64,000 nt of DNA from Litchfieldia stipae (GTDB lineage Bacteria; Bacillota; Bacilli; Bacillales; Bacillaceae_L), in assembly GCF_014837155.1 (NCBI RefSeq), contig NZ_JACYHA010000008.1:62001-126000 (forward strand), written 5' to 3'. Position 1 is the stretch's first letter, and each line of letters begins with the position of its first letter. This document shows positions 53,496 to 63,232 of this stretch, piece by piece. A program made the translations under genes and the position numbers. The notes beneath the pieces were generated by a model that did no database searches, was not told where the DNA came from, and saw only the letters and a list, made by a program, of their open reading frames with translations.

Positions 53496-54434
53496 TTATT
53501 TCATCTGTTCAACCAAATGAAGATTAACCCATTCACTATTCGTGATATCAAGGTGATAAGACCCACTTCCAAGTGTCAATAAACCCTTATAGCGCTGATG
53601 ATAATTTACCTCTTCCTCATCTGATTCCTCGACCTTATCCCATTTATGCCCATAGCCCTTTAACGACTCTGATACAAGAGCTGAAACCTGCATATCACTG
53701 TCCTCATTCACATGAAGATTGACCGTACCCGCACCATCTACTACCCAATGATTCCCTATAGATGTCGCATATAATCCAATTTCATTACCCTGTCCACGAA
53801 CCTCTAGACGTAGATTCTCTGGCACGACAATCGTTGGTGAAATATTCGTGTACGATCCAGAAAAAGGACTATTTTTCACCTTTGGCTGCTTAAGATAAAT
53901 ATAAAAAGTATTACCAACCGTTTTTGTCATCATATACTCATCTACATTTGTAATAGGTGGTTCTTCTTTAGGCAGAATGTCTGAACGATAAGTTCCAAAC
54001 ACATGAAGTTCGTCTTCTTTCGTTGCTTCCACCTTTACAGCTTGAAAACCTGTTTCAACGATTACACGTTGTATATCTTCCGGCAAATTCTCAGCAAGTG
54101 CAGGCAAATCAAATGTCTTCTGCTCTGATCCAACCACTGTGTGTACTTCCTCTAATAAACCGCTAGACGTTAATACAGTTAAGGCAATCCCAACTGTACC
54201 TAAAACGCCAACAAATAGTATGCTTAAAATATCATATTTAATGATCGGGTTCTCCTGCTTTGAAAAAAAGAGAAAGAGTAGAATTTCAATTCCAAGCACC
54301 ACAAGAATCGCTGGCCACCACATGACAAGGGGCACAAACGCCCCAGTTCCTTTGACTTGTGAGATTGATAGAATGACTCCGAGCAAAATCAGGGATAATC
54401 CCATAGACACCGTACCTACACGCCATTTCCTCAT
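53496..54434 (-). CDS. Membrane protein with LiaF/YvlB-like organisation
   Basis: 312 residues. Three N-terminal membrane segments (about 9-27, 36-57 and 68-88) are followed by an extracellular beta-rich domain of about 220 residues with alternating hydrophobic stretches (NEIGLYATSIGNHWVVDGAG). The layout resembles membrane-anchored DUF4097/LiaF-like stress proteins. Its ATG overlaps the stop codon of the TM2-like gene by 4 bp (ATGA). Last gene of the third ECF sigma operon and therefore probably part of its envelope-stress response. Specific function unknown. Confidence 0.82.
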   Translation of the reverse strand: MRKWRVGTVSMGLSLILLGVILSISQVKGTGAFVPLVMWWPAILVVLGIEILLFLFFSKQENPIIKYDILSILFVGVLGTVGIALTVLTSSGLLEEVHTVVGSEQKTFDLPALAENLPEDIQRVIVETGFQAVKVEATKEDELHVFGTYRSDILPKEEPPITNVDEYMMTKTVGNTFYIYLKQPKVKNSPFSGSYTNISPTIVVPENLRLEVRGQGNEIGLYATSIGNHWVVDGAGTVNLHVNEDSDMQVSALVSESLKGYGHKWDKVEESDEEEVNYHQRYKGLLTLGSGSYHLDITNSEWVNLHLVEQMK

Positions 54435-55537
54435 TGCACTTCCTCCTTCCGACTCTTACTACCTAAGATAAGCTTCAAGCCTCCACCAATAAGCAAAGTA
54501 CATATCACAAAGGTTTGAAAGTAATTATAGTACCAAAATGAAAGATCAATCCCGAACTTTGTATCTAGCAATGGGCTTAATGAACTGACTAACACATTAT
54601 CAAACATATAATACAAGCCTAATGCAAGGAGCCCAATCCCAAACCAACGCTGGTGATTGATGAAGTAAGAAACAAGTGGAATATCCTCGACATCTTCTTC
54701 CCCATGCTTTGACACCTTTTGCAGAGCATCAAAGAAGCTATAAAACCAAATCAATGGGATGAGAAATAAGAACAAAGATAATCTTAAAATATCAAGGATA
54801 TATATCCCGAATAGGAATGCCGCCATAAGCTGAAGCCCACGTCTTTGTAAGCCTAGATACATATGACCCGCTCCAGGGAAAATCGATAGAATTGTTGCAA
54901 GTGCTTTACTCTTTTTCCCTTGCTCACGTCTTGTATCTTCAAAATCCTCTAGCACTGTTCGATCGGCTAACTCCTCCCCTTTTTGTTTCTTATTCAGCTG
55001 TTGGATCGAATCGAACATATTATAAATCCAGATGATTGGTAGAATTCCTAGAAACGTCATAAAACCGCCTTGACCCGTCATCGCTGTGATAAACACAATC
55101 ATCATCGCTAGTCCAAAGAAACCTATTAGAAACGTCAATCCTCTATTCATTAACCCTAAATGAAAATGCCCTAACCCTGGAATAAAGGATAGTAGAATCG
55201 TATTAAATCGCTCACTATCATTTGTAGCAGGAGCAACTTGTTGAACAGTTCCCTCTACATTTTCATGCCGCGGTAAAGCTTCATTTGTTTTATGACTACC
55301 TTTTATTAAGTAGATAATCATATCAAACATGTTAATGACACCTATGAAAAACACACTAATAAAAGCAAAAATGACGTATTCTTCGCCATAATAATTTACT
55401 GCTCCGACAAATAGAAACATGATGAACGATAGGATTGAGATTCCTGCGTAAAAGTAACCTCGTTTTCGTCCCATATATAAGTGGCCTGCTCCAGGAATGA
55501 ATGAAAGCAGAAATCCAGTCATTGCATTTTTCTTCAT
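54431..55537 (-). CDS. Membrane protein with three TM2-like repeats
   Basis: Started at ATG 55537, one base after the anti-sigma stop with AAAGGAAGG upstream (368 residues); the ATG at 55570 lies inside the anti-sigma gene without a site. A motif close to SFIPGAGHLYMGRKRG occurs three times, near residues 10, 117 and 219 (SFIPGLGHFHLGLMNRG and SIFPGAGHMYLGLQRRG). Each copy opens a hydrophobic pair, so the protein is a triplication of a TM2-like hairpin with a final LiaI-like segment. Third gene of the ECF operon. No catalytic motif visible. Confidence 0.85.
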   Translation of the reverse strand: MKKNAMTGFLLSFIPGAGHLYMGRKRGYFYAGISILSFIMFLFVGAVNYYGEEYVIFAFISVFFIGVINMFDMIIYLIKGSHKTNEALPRHENVEGTVQQVAPATNDSERFNTILLSFIPGLGHFHLGLMNRGLTFLIGFFGLAMMIVFITAMTGQGGFMTFLGILPIIWIYNMFDSIQQLNKKQKGEELADRTVLEDFEDTRREQGKKSKALATILSIFPGAGHMYLGLQRRGLQLMAAFLFGIYILDILRLSLFLFLIPLIWFYSFFDALQKVSKHGEEDVEDIPLVSYFINHQRWFGIGLLALGLYYMFDNVLVSSLSPLLDTKFGIDLSFWYYNYFQTFVICTLLIGGGLKLILGSKSRKEEVQ

Positions 55538-55538
55538 C

Positions 55539-55991
55539 TTATTCACCTTCCTTTTGTTGTTTTGGTTCAAATAAGTTAATAATGTTAATGGCTTTTTCCA
55601 TTAAGCTCTCTGTCATCGTCGTCTCTTTGCTAGTATTTGAGGCAGCCTCAACCGTTGAGACAAATCCTGTTATGTTTTGAAAGACGCCTGAAGACATCAA
55701 TCCAAATGTAATTGTTGCTGCAATTCCATAATGGAATAGTGGGTGCTGGGTGAATCTTCGCTTTCTAACTGACTTACTTTCCTCACTAAACGGCAATTGC
55801 TTAATAACCTCTTCAGTAAGTTGATCATCCATTAATTCAGGTAGATGTTCAGACTGTTCGATGAGTGTCATATAGAGTTCAAGGCATTGATCACATGAAT
55901 AGAGATGATTTTCTACCTGCTCCCGTTGATTCTCTTCTAACTCATTATTGATATATTTAGACCAGATCTCTTGATTGTAATGGTTCATCAA
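55539..55991 (-). CDS. Anti-sigma factor with zinc-finger domain
   Basis: 150 residues. The N-terminal zinc-binding anti-sigma domain has HLYSCDQC (His-x3-Cys-x2-Cys, about residues 28-35). One membrane helix (about 87-107) leads to a short extracellular tail. It overlaps the sigma factor gene by 4 bp. It presumably binds and silences the sigma factor; release could follow regulated proteolysis. Assignment rests on the motif and on gene order. Confidence 0.9.
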   Translation of the reverse strand: MMNHYNQEIWSKYINNELEENQREQVENHLYSCDQCLELYMTLIEQSEHLPELMDDQLTEEVIKQLPFSEESKSVRKRRFTQHPLFHYGIAATITFGLMSSGVFQNITGFVSTVEAASNTSKETTMTESLMEKAINIINLFEPKQQKEGE

Positions 55992-56539
55992 AAATCATCC
56001 TCCTTCCAATGTTTTTTCATCCATTTCCTAGCTCTATGCAACTTCACTTCAACCGTCTTCACTGCAACTTGTTGCTCCTGGGCAATTTGCTTATAGTTTT
56101 TCTCGGTTAGGTAATAAGCCTGAATGACTTCACGGTAATTATCTGGTAACTCATTAATTCGATTTCGTACAACTTCACTTTGTTCTTTTCTAAGTAGAGG
56201 AACAACCACATCTTCCTCTGACTCTGCCATGACGGACAGTGCGTCTTGTTCAACCACACTTTCCTTTTGTCTGGCATGCTTTCGTTTCAAATCGATCGCG
56301 GTATTCATTGCAATTCTTGTCATCCATGTCTTGAAGCCCTGATGTTGATACTTAGGGAGAGCGTAATAGATTTTAATAAATGCTTCTTGGGTTACATCCT
56401 CAGCATCATTTTCATTCCGAACCACCGAGTATACAACCTTATATAAATAGTTCCGGTACTTTTCAATCAGAAAGCGAAATGCCTGTTCATTACCAGCTAT
56501 CGCCTTCTCAATCAGCTTCTCATCCTCTATTACACCCAC
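55988..56539 (-). CDS. ECF RNA polymerase sigma factor
   Basis: 183 residues. Region 2 (QAFRFLIEKYRNYLYKVVYS, NDAEDVTQEAFIKIYYALPK) and region 4 (NYKQIAQEQQVAVKTVEVKL) are well conserved. Starts with GTG at 56539 immediately after AAAGGGG; a later start is not supported. First gene of a four-gene operon (sigma, anti-sigma, TM2-like, LiaF-like). SigW/SigV-like in overall style but not assigned to a named group. Upstream palindrome GTGTAG-N13-CTACAC at about 56570-56594 may be regulatory. Confidence 0.9.
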   Translation of the reverse strand: MGVIEDEKLIEKAIAGNEQAFRFLIEKYRNYLYKVVYSVVRNENDAEDVTQEAFIKIYYALPKYQHQGFKTWMTRIAMNTAIDLKRKHARQKESVVEQDALSVMAESEEDVVVPLLRKEQSEVVRNRINELPDNYREVIQAYYLTEKNYKQIAQEQQVAVKTVEVKLHRARKWMKKHWKEDDF

Positions 56540-56640
56540 CCCCTTTCTCTCTATCTATTAAATAAACGTGTAGAATTTCAAGACCCCTACACTTTTTATT
56601 AAAAAATATGTTATTTATATTTTACTTGGTTCAAGACAAA

Positions 56641-56676
56641 AAAAGATAGAGTAGCCATTTACCACTCTATCTTTTC
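56641..56676. terminator. Intrinsic terminator
   Basis: AAAGATAGAGT pairs perfectly with ACTCTATCTTT around 11 nt, with T/A runs on both sides; just past the stop codon of the small membrane protein gene. Confidence 0.88.
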
Positions 56677-56683
56677 TCATCCG

Positions 56684-56983
56684 CTATTCCATTTTCTTTA
56701 CTCGCTTCTTACGTAATCCAACTGATAGGATCCATGTAAGACCAGAAAAGCATACGTACATGAAGAGCGTATCAAAAGTAAATATTTGCTCTGAGTACAT
56801 TCCCTCTTCATAAAAATAACCCCAAAACCAAAGATCAAAAAGCATATTGATCGCTAACTGTACCAGCACTCCGACAAGTATTTTATTTGTTTTCCAATTA
56901 ATCAGTAGCCCCATACCAATTGAAATGGGTACAACTAATAGCGTCAGAGCGATTGGATGAAACAAAGTTGAATAGCTAACCAA
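56684..56983 (-). CDS. Small three-helix membrane protein, unknown
   Basis: 99 residues from TTG 56983, which has GAGGTGAT upstream; the open frame also allows a GTG at 56992 that lies within that site. Three hydrophobic segments (about 8-28, 36-55 and 70-90) and a basic C-terminal tail RKKRVKKM. No family recognised. It lies between gatB and the ECF operon with its own terminator. Confidence 0.72.
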   Translation of the reverse strand: MVSYSTLFHPIALTLLVVPISIGMGLLINWKTNKILVGVLVQLAINMLFDLWFWGYFYEEGMYSEQIFTFDTLFMYVCFSGLTWILSVGLRKKRVKKME

Positions 56984-57010
56984 ACCAATCACCTCATAAA
57001 AATCATTCTA

Positions 57011-57048
57011 AAAAGCACACCACCAGATTAAGAGTGATGTGCTTTTTA
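57011..57048 (-). terminator. Intrinsic terminator of gatCAB
   Basis: AAAAAGCACA and TGTGCTTTTT are perfectly complementary around 18 nt, 16 nt past the gatB stop codon. Confidence 0.85.
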
Positions 57049-57063
57049 ACAACGGTAGATTTA

Positions 57064-58494
57064 TTATCTCTTATTTAATTCTGCCGCTAATATCTTATTT
57101 ACAAGCTGTGGATTTGCTTGTCCTTTTGTTTCTTTCATCACTTGACCAACAAGGAATCCAATTGCCTTGCCTTTACCACCCTTGAAATCTTCCACTGATT
57201 GAGGATTTGCATCAATGATCTTTGTGATAATTTCAGTTAATGCACCCTCATCCGAAATTTGAACTAAACCTTTTTCTTTTACAATCGCTTCTGCGTCGCC
57301 ACCGTTTTCGATAAGCTCCTTGAAGACGGTCTTCGCAATTTTTGAAGAAATCGTTCCATCGGCAATCAGCTTGATCATTCCAGCTAATCCCTCCGCTGTT
57401 AACGCGACATCCTGTAGGCTCTTCGACTCTGAATTTAAGTAAGCTGACACATCACCCATGATCCAGTTTGAAGCTTGTTTCGCGTCAGCTCCCGCTCCAA
57501 CAACAGATTCAAAGAAATCTGCCATTTCCTTAGACATCGTTAATACTGCTGCATCATATTCAGGAAGTCCTAGTTCTTCTACATAGCGCTTCTTACGCGC
57601 ATCTGGTAGCTCAGGAATTTCTGCGCGAACACGTGCTTTCCACTCATCATCAATATAGAGCTCAACAAGATCTGGCTCAGGGAAGTAACGATAGTCATCA
57701 GATCCCTCTTTGACACGCATGAGAAGAGTTGTCTTTGTTGCCTCATCATAGCGGCGTGTTTCTTGATCGATCACACCACCAGCATTTAACACCTCGGCTT
57801 GACGCTTTTCTTCATATTCTAAGCCCTTTTGAACAAACGCAAATGAATTTAGATTCTTAAGCTCTGTCTTTGTTCCAAACTCTTCTTGTCCTACTGGTCG
57901 TAAGGAGATGTTCGCATCACAACGCAATGACCCTTCTTCCATTTTCACATCAGAAACGCCTGTATATTGGATGATTGACTTCAATTTCTCAAGATACGCA
58001 TACGCCTCTTCAGGAGTACGTATATCTGGCTCTGATACAATCTCAACTAATGGTGTTCCTTGACGATTGTAGTCACATAGCGAATAGCCATCACCAGTAT
58101 GAGTTAGCTTTCCTGCATCCTCTTCAAGATGTAGTCGAGTAATCCCAATTCGCTTCGTCTCACCATTTACTTCAATATCAATCCAGCCATTCTCACCGAT
58201 TGGCTTATCAAATTGAGAGATTTGGTACGCCTTTGGATTGTCTGGGTAAAAATAGTTCTTACGGTCAAACTTTGTTTCTGTTGCGACCTCGCAGTTCAAA
58301 GCCATCGCAGCTTTCATTGCATAATCAACAGCCTGTTTGTTTAACACAGGAAGAACTCCAGGATACCCAAGGTCAATCACAGATGTATTTGAATTCGGCT
58401 CAGCACCAAACGCATTTGGACTGCTTGAGAAAATTTTTGATTTTGTTTTAAGTTCAACATGGACCTCAAGTCCAATGACGGTTTCAAAGTTCAT
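57064..58494 (-). CDS. gatB: Asp-tRNA(Asn)/Glu-tRNA(Gln) amidotransferase subunit B
   Basis: 476 residues. Kinase-like domain begins [20 protein letters not shown] with metal and ATP-binding region, [19 protein letters not shown] and [13 protein letters not shown] are diagnostic; the C-terminal YqeY-like tail (from about 330) recognises tRNA. It phosphorylates the misacylated Glu on tRNA-Gln and accepts ammonia from GatA. Third gene of gatCAB with a 11-nt gap to gatA. AAGGGGTG precedes the ATG. Confidence 0.97.
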   Translation of the reverse strand: MNFETVIGLEVHVELKTKSKIFSSSPNAFGAEPNSNTSVIDLGYPGVLPVLNKQAVDYAMKAAMALNCEVATETKFDRKNYFYPDNPKAYQISQFDKPIGENGWIDIEVNGETKRIGITRLHLEEDAGKLTHTGDGYSLCDYNRQGTPLVEIVSEPDIRTPEEAYAYLEKLKSIIQYTGVSDVKMEEGSLRCDANISLRPVGQEEFGTKTELKNLNSFAFVQKGLEYEEKRQAEVLNAGGVIDQETRRYDEATKTTLLMRVKEGSDDYRYFPEPDLVELYIDDEWKARVRAEIPELPDARKKRYVEELGLPEYDAAVLTMSKEMADFFESVVGAGADAKQASNWIMGDVSAYLNSESKSLQDVALTAEGLAGMIKLIADGTISSKIAKTVFKELIENGGDAEAIVKEKGLVQISDEGALTEIITKIIDANPQSVEDFKGGKGKAIGFLVGQVMKETKGQANPQLVNKILAAELNKR

Positions 58495-58505
58495 TTTTTC
58501 ACCCC

Positions 58506-59966
58506 TTACAATTGTGGTTTTGCTTTATGAAATTCTGTTGCTTGCTCAAACGCATCAGCAACACGATAAATGGTACTCTCATCAAAATGCTTTCCAATGA
58601 TTTGTAACCCTAATGGAAGCCCCTCAGTAGAAAGACCACAAGGAACAGAAATAGCAGGTACACCCGCTAAGTTCATTGGGATAGTTAAAATATCATTGGC
58701 ATACATGGTTAGTGGATCTGAGATCTTTTCCCCTATTTTGAACGCAGGAGTTGGAGTTGTTGGCCCGATAATAACATCGTACTTTTCAAATACATCCTCG
58801 AAATCCTTTTTAATTAATGTACGAACTTTTTGTGCCTTTTTATAATAAGCATCATAGTAACCTGAGCTTAACGCAAATGTTCCTAGCATAATACGACGCT
58901 TCACTTCATCTCCAAAGCCTTCACTTCTCGTCTGCTTGTACATTTCTAACAGGTTAGTAGCATTGTCTGTGCGGTATCCATATCTTACACCATCAAATCT
59001 CGATAGGTTTGCTGATGCTTCTGATGATGATAAAAGGTAGTAGGTTGCAACTGCATATTTAGAGTGAGGCAGTGATACCTCTTCCCACGTAGCACCAAGA
59101 CCTTCTAATACCTTCAGTGCACTTAATACAGATTGCTTCACTTCTTCACTTACACCTTCACCAAGGTATTCACTTGGTACAGCAATTTTCAATCCCTTCA
59201 CATCTCCTGTAAGAGCGGAAAGATAATCTGGAACGTCCACATTAGCAGATGTCCCGTCCATTGGGTCGACACCTGCAATCGCTTGAAGTAAATAAGCATT
59301 GTCTTCAACACTATTTGTAATTGGCCCAATAATATCTAGCGATGACGCAAACGCTACAAGTCCATAACGAGACACGCGACCATATGTAGGCTTAAGTCCA
59401 ACTACACCACAGAAAGAAGCTGGTTGTCGTACTGAACCACCTGTATCAGATCCAAGAGAAAATGGCACCTCACCTGCAGCAACAGCTACAGCTGAACCAC
59501 CGCTCGAACCACCTGGAACATAATCTGTATTCCATGGATTCTTCGTTACCTTGAACCCTGAGTTCTCAGTGGATGACCCCATCGCAAACTCGTCCATATT
59601 TAACTTACCAATGGTTACTGATTCCGCTTCCTGCAATCTTTGAACAACAGTTGCGTCATAGATTGGATCGAAGTTTTCAAGGATCTTACTCGCACAGGTT
59701 GTACGAAGACCTTTTGTTACGATATTATCTTTAATACCAATTGGCATCCCAAATAAAAGACCGAATTGATCCTTTGTTCCAATTGCTTCATCTAATTGCT
59801 TGGCATAGCTTCGAGCTTTCTCTTCATCTAATGTTAAAAATGCTTGAACCTTGTCCTCAACCTCATTCATTCGTTTGTATGATTGGTCCACAAGGTCAGT
59901 AACAGATATTTCTTTCTTATGTAACATACTATGTAATTCTGAAATTTTATGATCAAAAAGAGACAT
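58506..59966 (-). CDS. gatA: Asp-tRNA(Asn)/Glu-tRNA(Gln) amidotransferase subunit A
   Basis: 486 residues, amidase-signature family. Catalytic Lys in [11 protein letters not shown], cis-Ser in [15 protein letters not shown] and nucleophile Ser in [14 protein letters not shown] form the Ser-cisSer-Lys triad. It releases ammonia from glutamine for transamidation in the GatCAB complex. GGGAGGGGAGG precedes the ATG. 18 nt separate it from gatC. Confidence 0.97.
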   Translation of the reverse strand: MSLFDHKISELHSMLHKKEISVTDLVDQSYKRMNEVEDKVQAFLTLDEEKARSYAKQLDEAIGTKDQFGLLFGMPIGIKDNIVTKGLRTTCASKILENFDPIYDATVVQRLQEAESVTIGKLNMDEFAMGSSTENSGFKVTKNPWNTDYVPGGSSGGSAVAVAAGEVPFSLGSDTGGSVRQPASFCGVVGLKPTYGRVSRYGLVAFASSLDIIGPITNSVEDNAYLLQAIAGVDPMDGTSANVDVPDYLSALTGDVKGLKIAVPSEYLGEGVSEEVKQSVLSALKVLEGLGATWEEVSLPHSKYAVATYYLLSSSEASANLSRFDGVRYGYRTDNATNLLEMYKQTRSEGFGDEVKRRIMLGTFALSSGYYDAYYKKAQKVRTLIKKDFEDVFEKYDVIIGPTTPTPAFKIGEKISDPLTMYANDILTIPMNLAGVPAISVPCGLSTEGLPLGLQIIGKHFDESTIYRVADAFEQATEFHKAKPQL

Positions 59967-59984
59967 TCTCTTTCCTCCCCTCCC

Positions 59985-60275
59985 TTACTCAATAATTGAT
60001 GGCACTCGAATGTGTCCATCCTTTGAATCTGGTGCATTCTTCAAGACTTCTTCAACAGGTAATCCTGACTTTGATACATCCTCACGTAAGACATTCTTCA
60101 TCGGTAATACATGTGATGTTGGCACAACATTTTCTGTATCTAATTCATTTAATTGCTCTGCAAATGTGATAATATCATCTAATTGCTTCGCAAACATTTT
60201 CGCTTCATCTTCAGTAACCGCTAATCTTGCAAGGTTTGCAACATGCTTTACTTGATCAATTGATATTCTAGACAT
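59985..60275 (-). CDS. gatC: Asp-tRNA(Asn)/Glu-tRNA(Gln) amidotransferase subunit C
   Basis: 96 residues with the typical start [21 protein letters not shown] and C-terminal HIRVPSIIE. It wraps around and stabilises GatA/GatB. First gene of the operon with GAGGTGAAAT upstream. No T-box or other leader was seen in front of it. Confidence 0.96.
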   Translation of the reverse strand: MSRISIDQVKHVANLARLAVTEDEAKMFAKQLDDIITFAEQLNELDTENVVPTSHVLPMKNVLREDVSKSGLPVEEVLKNAPDSKDGHIRVPSIIE

Positions 60276-60387
60276 AAATCATTTCACCTCCACGGAATTC
60301 GCCCCTCGACATTACCTCGATAATACCAAAGTTTAGGGCTTTAAAGCAAGAATTCGTCTGGTGAATTCACGATTATTGTGAATTTTT

Positions 60388-60410
60388 TGAAGCAGAGTGT
60401 ATTCAGTCTA
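60388..60410. repeat. Fragment related to the 14121 palindromic repeat
   Basis: GCAGAGTGTATTCAGTCTAC shares AGTGTATTCAG with the right end of the repeat at 14121-14238. Located between gatC and putP, possibly an eroded copy. Similarity is short and could be chance. Confidence 0.35.
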
Positions 60411-60424
60411 CGGAGTTTCGGCAC

Positions 60425-60475
60425 AAAAAAAGAGCCGCACTTGGAATAGTTCACACCTCCAAGCACGACTCTCTT
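60425..60475 (-). terminator. Intrinsic terminator of putP
   Basis: On the minus strand AGAGTCGTGCTTGGA pairs with TTCCAAGTGCGGCTCT over a long imperfect stem, followed by TTTTTTT. Confidence 0.9.
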
Positions 60476-60488
60476 TCATTTATAACGA

Positions 60489-61985
60489 TTAGCCACGAGC
60501 TTTCTCAAACTCATCTTGAATTTCCTGTGAAGGAGCTTCAGTTGCCAAACTCACTACACATATTGCGATTGTAGCAATAATGAAGCCAGGTACGATCTCG
60601 TAGAGGCTAAATGGAATAACTGCCTCTTTAATGACTTCTCCAGCTTCATTTAATTTGTCAGTGGAAAGGATCTTCCAAACAACTACTGTGATTGCTCCAG
60701 TTACCATTCCAGCCAAAGCACCCCATCGATTCATTCGTTTCCAGAAAAGGGATAAAATGATAACGGGACCAAACGCAGCTCCAAAACCAGCCCAAGCGTA
60801 ACTTACTAAATCTAATACTGAGCTTTCTGGATTCATTGCAAGTAAAATTGCAATTAAAGCAATAACCCCAACAGAAATTCGACCTACCCATACAAGTTCC
60901 TTTTCAGTAGCATCCTTTTTCAAGATAGCTTTATAGAAATCCTCTGCGACTGCACTTGATGAAACAAGAAGCTGAGAATCAATTGTACTCATAATTGCTG
61001 CTAAGATCGCGGCTAATAGAATACCAGATACCCATGGATTGAATAATACATCGGTGAAAATAATAAATACCTGCTCACCATTTGGTAGTGGTGAATCTGC
61101 AAAATAAGCGATACCCGCAAATCCTGTAAACACAGCACCGAATAATCCAAATACCATCCAAGCCATACCTACTAATCTAGCTTTCGGAACATCTTTTACT
61201 GAACGTAATGCCATAAAACGAGTTAGAATATGTGGCTGACCAAAATATCCAAGTCCCCATGCTAACAGCGAGATAATCCCAATTCCAGTCATTCCAGTGA
61301 AAGCATCTAAATAGGTTGGGTCAATGTCTCCAACGGCATTAACTGTATCACTCCAACCACCTAGCTTACTCACAGCAACAATTGGCACAACGATCAATGC
61401 AAGGAACATCAGAATCCCTTGAATGAAATCCGTCCAACTTACTGCTAAGAATCCACCTAAAAATGTGTAAGAAATAATAACAATTGCACCTATCCATAAT
61501 GCTGTTTGATATGAAAGTCCAAATGAAGATTCAAATAATAATGCTCCACCTACCATACCTGATGACGTATAGAATGTGAAAAACAATAGAATAACTAATG
61601 CAGATATCACACGTAACGATTTAGAGGTATCCTTAAATCGATTTTCTAAGAAATCAGGAATCGTAATTGAATCATTTGCAACCTCTGTGTAGGTTCTTAA
61701 TCTTCCTGCGACAAACTGCCAATTCAGATACGCACCGATTGTCAGTCCAACCGCTAACCAAATTTGATTCATTCCTCCACTTGCATACACAGCACCTGGC
61801 AACCCTAATAATAGCCAACTACTCATATCCGAAGCACCTGCACTTAATGCCGCTACCCCTGGTCCTAATCGCCTTCCGCCTAATACATAGTCTGACAGAT
61901 TGCTAGTTAGTTTATAAGCTGCAATACCTATACCTAACATCCCAATTAAATATACTATAAATGTTGTTAAAACTGCTGCATCCAT
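60489..61985 (-). CDS. putP: Sodium/proline symporter PutP
   Basis: 498 residues, sodium:solute symporter family with about 13 membrane helices. Family signatures include YVLGGRRLGPGVAALSAGAS, AYLNWQFVAGRLRTYTEVA and ILAAIMSTIDSQLLVSSSA (sodium site). It imports proline with sodium. Preceded by GAGAGG and, 4 nt upstream, by a 39-residue accessory protein gene. A P5C dehydrogenase gene lies upstream on the same strand, separated by the repeat array, so the pair serves use of proline as nutrient or osmolyte. Confidence 0.95.
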   Translation of the reverse strand: MDAAVLTTFIVYLIGMLGIGIAAYKLTSNLSDYVLGGRRLGPGVAALSAGASDMSSWLLLGLPGAVYASGGMNQIWLAVGLTIGAYLNWQFVAGRLRTYTEVANDSITIPDFLENRFKDTSKSLRVISALVILLFFTFYTSSGMVGGALLFESSFGLSYQTALWIGAIVIISYTFLGGFLAVSWTDFIQGILMFLALIVVPIVAVSKLGGWSDTVNAVGDIDPTYLDAFTGMTGIGIISLLAWGLGYFGQPHILTRFMALRSVKDVPKARLVGMAWMVFGLFGAVFTGFAGIAYFADSPLPNGEQVFIIFTDVLFNPWVSGILLAAILAAIMSTIDSQLLVSSSAVAEDFYKAILKKDATEKELVWVGRISVGVIALIAILLAMNPESSVLDLVSYAWAGFGAAFGPVIILSLFWKRMNRWGALAGMVTGAITVVVWKILSTDKLNEAGEVIKEAVIPFSLYEIVPGFIIATIAICVVSLATEAPSQEIQDEFEKARG

Positions 61986-61989
61986 CTAC

Positions 61990-62109
61990 TTAACCTCTCC
62001 CCTCAGATTTACTTTTCGCTGGTCTACATGTTACGATCGATAATACAACTGTAGCTAGCATCGGAACTAAAAACCAAAACCAAGTAGCGCCTGTTAAAGA
62101 GTGTTCCAT
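61990..62109 (-). CDS. Symporter small accessory protein (39 residues)
   Basis: A short gene starting ATG 62109 after a perfect AGGAGGTGAAGGA site, with its TAA 4 nt before putP ATG. It encodes 39 residues with one membrane helix (TWFWFLVPMLATVVLSIVTC, about 9-28) and a basic tail RPAKSKSEGRG. Very short single-helix proteins of this kind are found directly upstream of sodium:solute symporter genes in Bacilli. Likely an accessory subunit that stabilises or regulates PutP; no activity can be predicted. Confidence 0.82.
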   Translation of the reverse strand: MEHSLTGATWFWFLVPMLATVVLSIVTCRPAKSKSEGRG

Positions 62110-62504
62110 TCCTTCACCTCCTAAAAGTCTTGTCACAAAATGGATATGCACAAGCATACAATTTCATGATAGTTCTTTTTTCACCCCTTGAATAAGACGG
62201 TATTAAAAACACCTTATTTATCGTAACATATAACCATTTTCAGAACAGGGCGAATATTCAAATAACTATTGATAGATGTATAATTATTCATCAAAACGCA
62301 TTATTTTTCCGTTATATGCCGATATAGATAATATCTATTCATTGAAATTCATAAATTTAAGTTGAGCTTTTTGCTTATTTTGTGGAAATTCGTTCGAATT
62401 ATGAAATGAATTCACTGCTTTTAAGTGAGGATATTTTTTTGAAATTTGATGCTGAATTTAGATTGATGTAAGAGGAAATTGAGGTTTGTTGAATTAGTGA
62501 ACAT
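62110..62504. other. Upstream region of putP, no gene
   Basis: AT-rich stretch of about 395 bp between the accessory gene and the second repeat array. It must contain the putP promoter on the minus strand, but no single -35/-10 pair stands out. No open frame with a ribosome binding site was found. Confidence 0.5.
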
Positions 62505-63164
62505 TTTCGTTGAATCATGCCGCTCCTTCGGCGGATTATGGCACTAGTTCGGTGGATTTCGCTCCGATTCCGTTGAATGAATTGATATGCTTCAGCCAGG
62601 AAGGAACCTTCCGTTGAATCATGCCGTTCTTTCGTCGGATTATGGATCAAGTTCGGGGGATTCAGCCACGATTTCGTTGAATGAATTGATATGCTTCAGC
62701 CAGGAAGGAACCTTCCGTTGAATCATGCCGCTCCTTCGTCGGATTATAGCTCTAGTTCGGCGGATTCCGCTCCGATTTCGTTGAATGAATTGATATGCTT
62801 CAGCCAGGAAGGAACCTTCCGTTGAATCATGCTTCACTTTCGTCGGATTATGGCCCAAGTTCGGGGGATTCCGCCCCGATTTCGTTGAATAAATTGATAT
62901 GCTTCAGCCGGGAAGCAACCTTCCGTTGAATCATGCCGCTCCTTCGGCGGATTATGGCCCAAGTTCGGCGGATTCCGCTCCGATTTCGTTGAATGAATTG
63001 ATATGCTTCAGCCAGGAAGGAACCTTCCGTTGAATCATGTTTCACTTTCGTCGGATTATGGCCCAAGTTCGGGGGAGTCCGCTCCGATTCCGTTGAATGA
63101 ATTGATATGCTACAGTCATAAAGGACCCTTCCGTTGGATCACGCTTCAATTCCGTCGGATTAAA
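62505..63164. repeat. Tandem array of 104-bp repeats, array 2
   Basis: The marker CGTTGAATCATG recurs at 62508, 62612, 62716, 62820, 62924, 63028 and 63132, exactly 104 bp each time. The unit is the same as in array 1 (GCCGCTC-TTCGGCGGATTA, AGTTCGG-GGATTCCGC-CCGA, GAATTGATATGCTTCAGCCA) with substitutions but no length changes. Open frames of 72 codons on the minus strand are repeats of one another and follow from the period. Located between the end of the P5C dehydrogenase gene and putP. Confidence 0.95.
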
Positions 63165-63197
63165 CTACGTACTCCCGCCCTACCTCGTTTTCCACAC

Positions 63198-63227
63198 AAA
63201 AAAACCTCCAAATTCCGGAGGCTTTTT
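63198..63227 (-). terminator. Intrinsic terminator of the P5C dehydrogenase gene
   Basis: AAAAAGCCTCCGG and GGAGGTTTTTTT on the minus strand form the stem around AATTT, 5 nt past the stop codon. Confidence 0.9.
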
Positions 63228-63232
63228 CACTT

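Noticed and set aside
62399..63066. Minus-strand frames of 72 codons resembling each other
   Set aside because: By-products of array 2; each stops and restarts with the repeat period and shows no independent coding evidence.
62505..63164. Possible CRISPR array
   Set aside because: The whole 104-bp unit is conserved, there are no unique spacers between short repeats and no cas genes.
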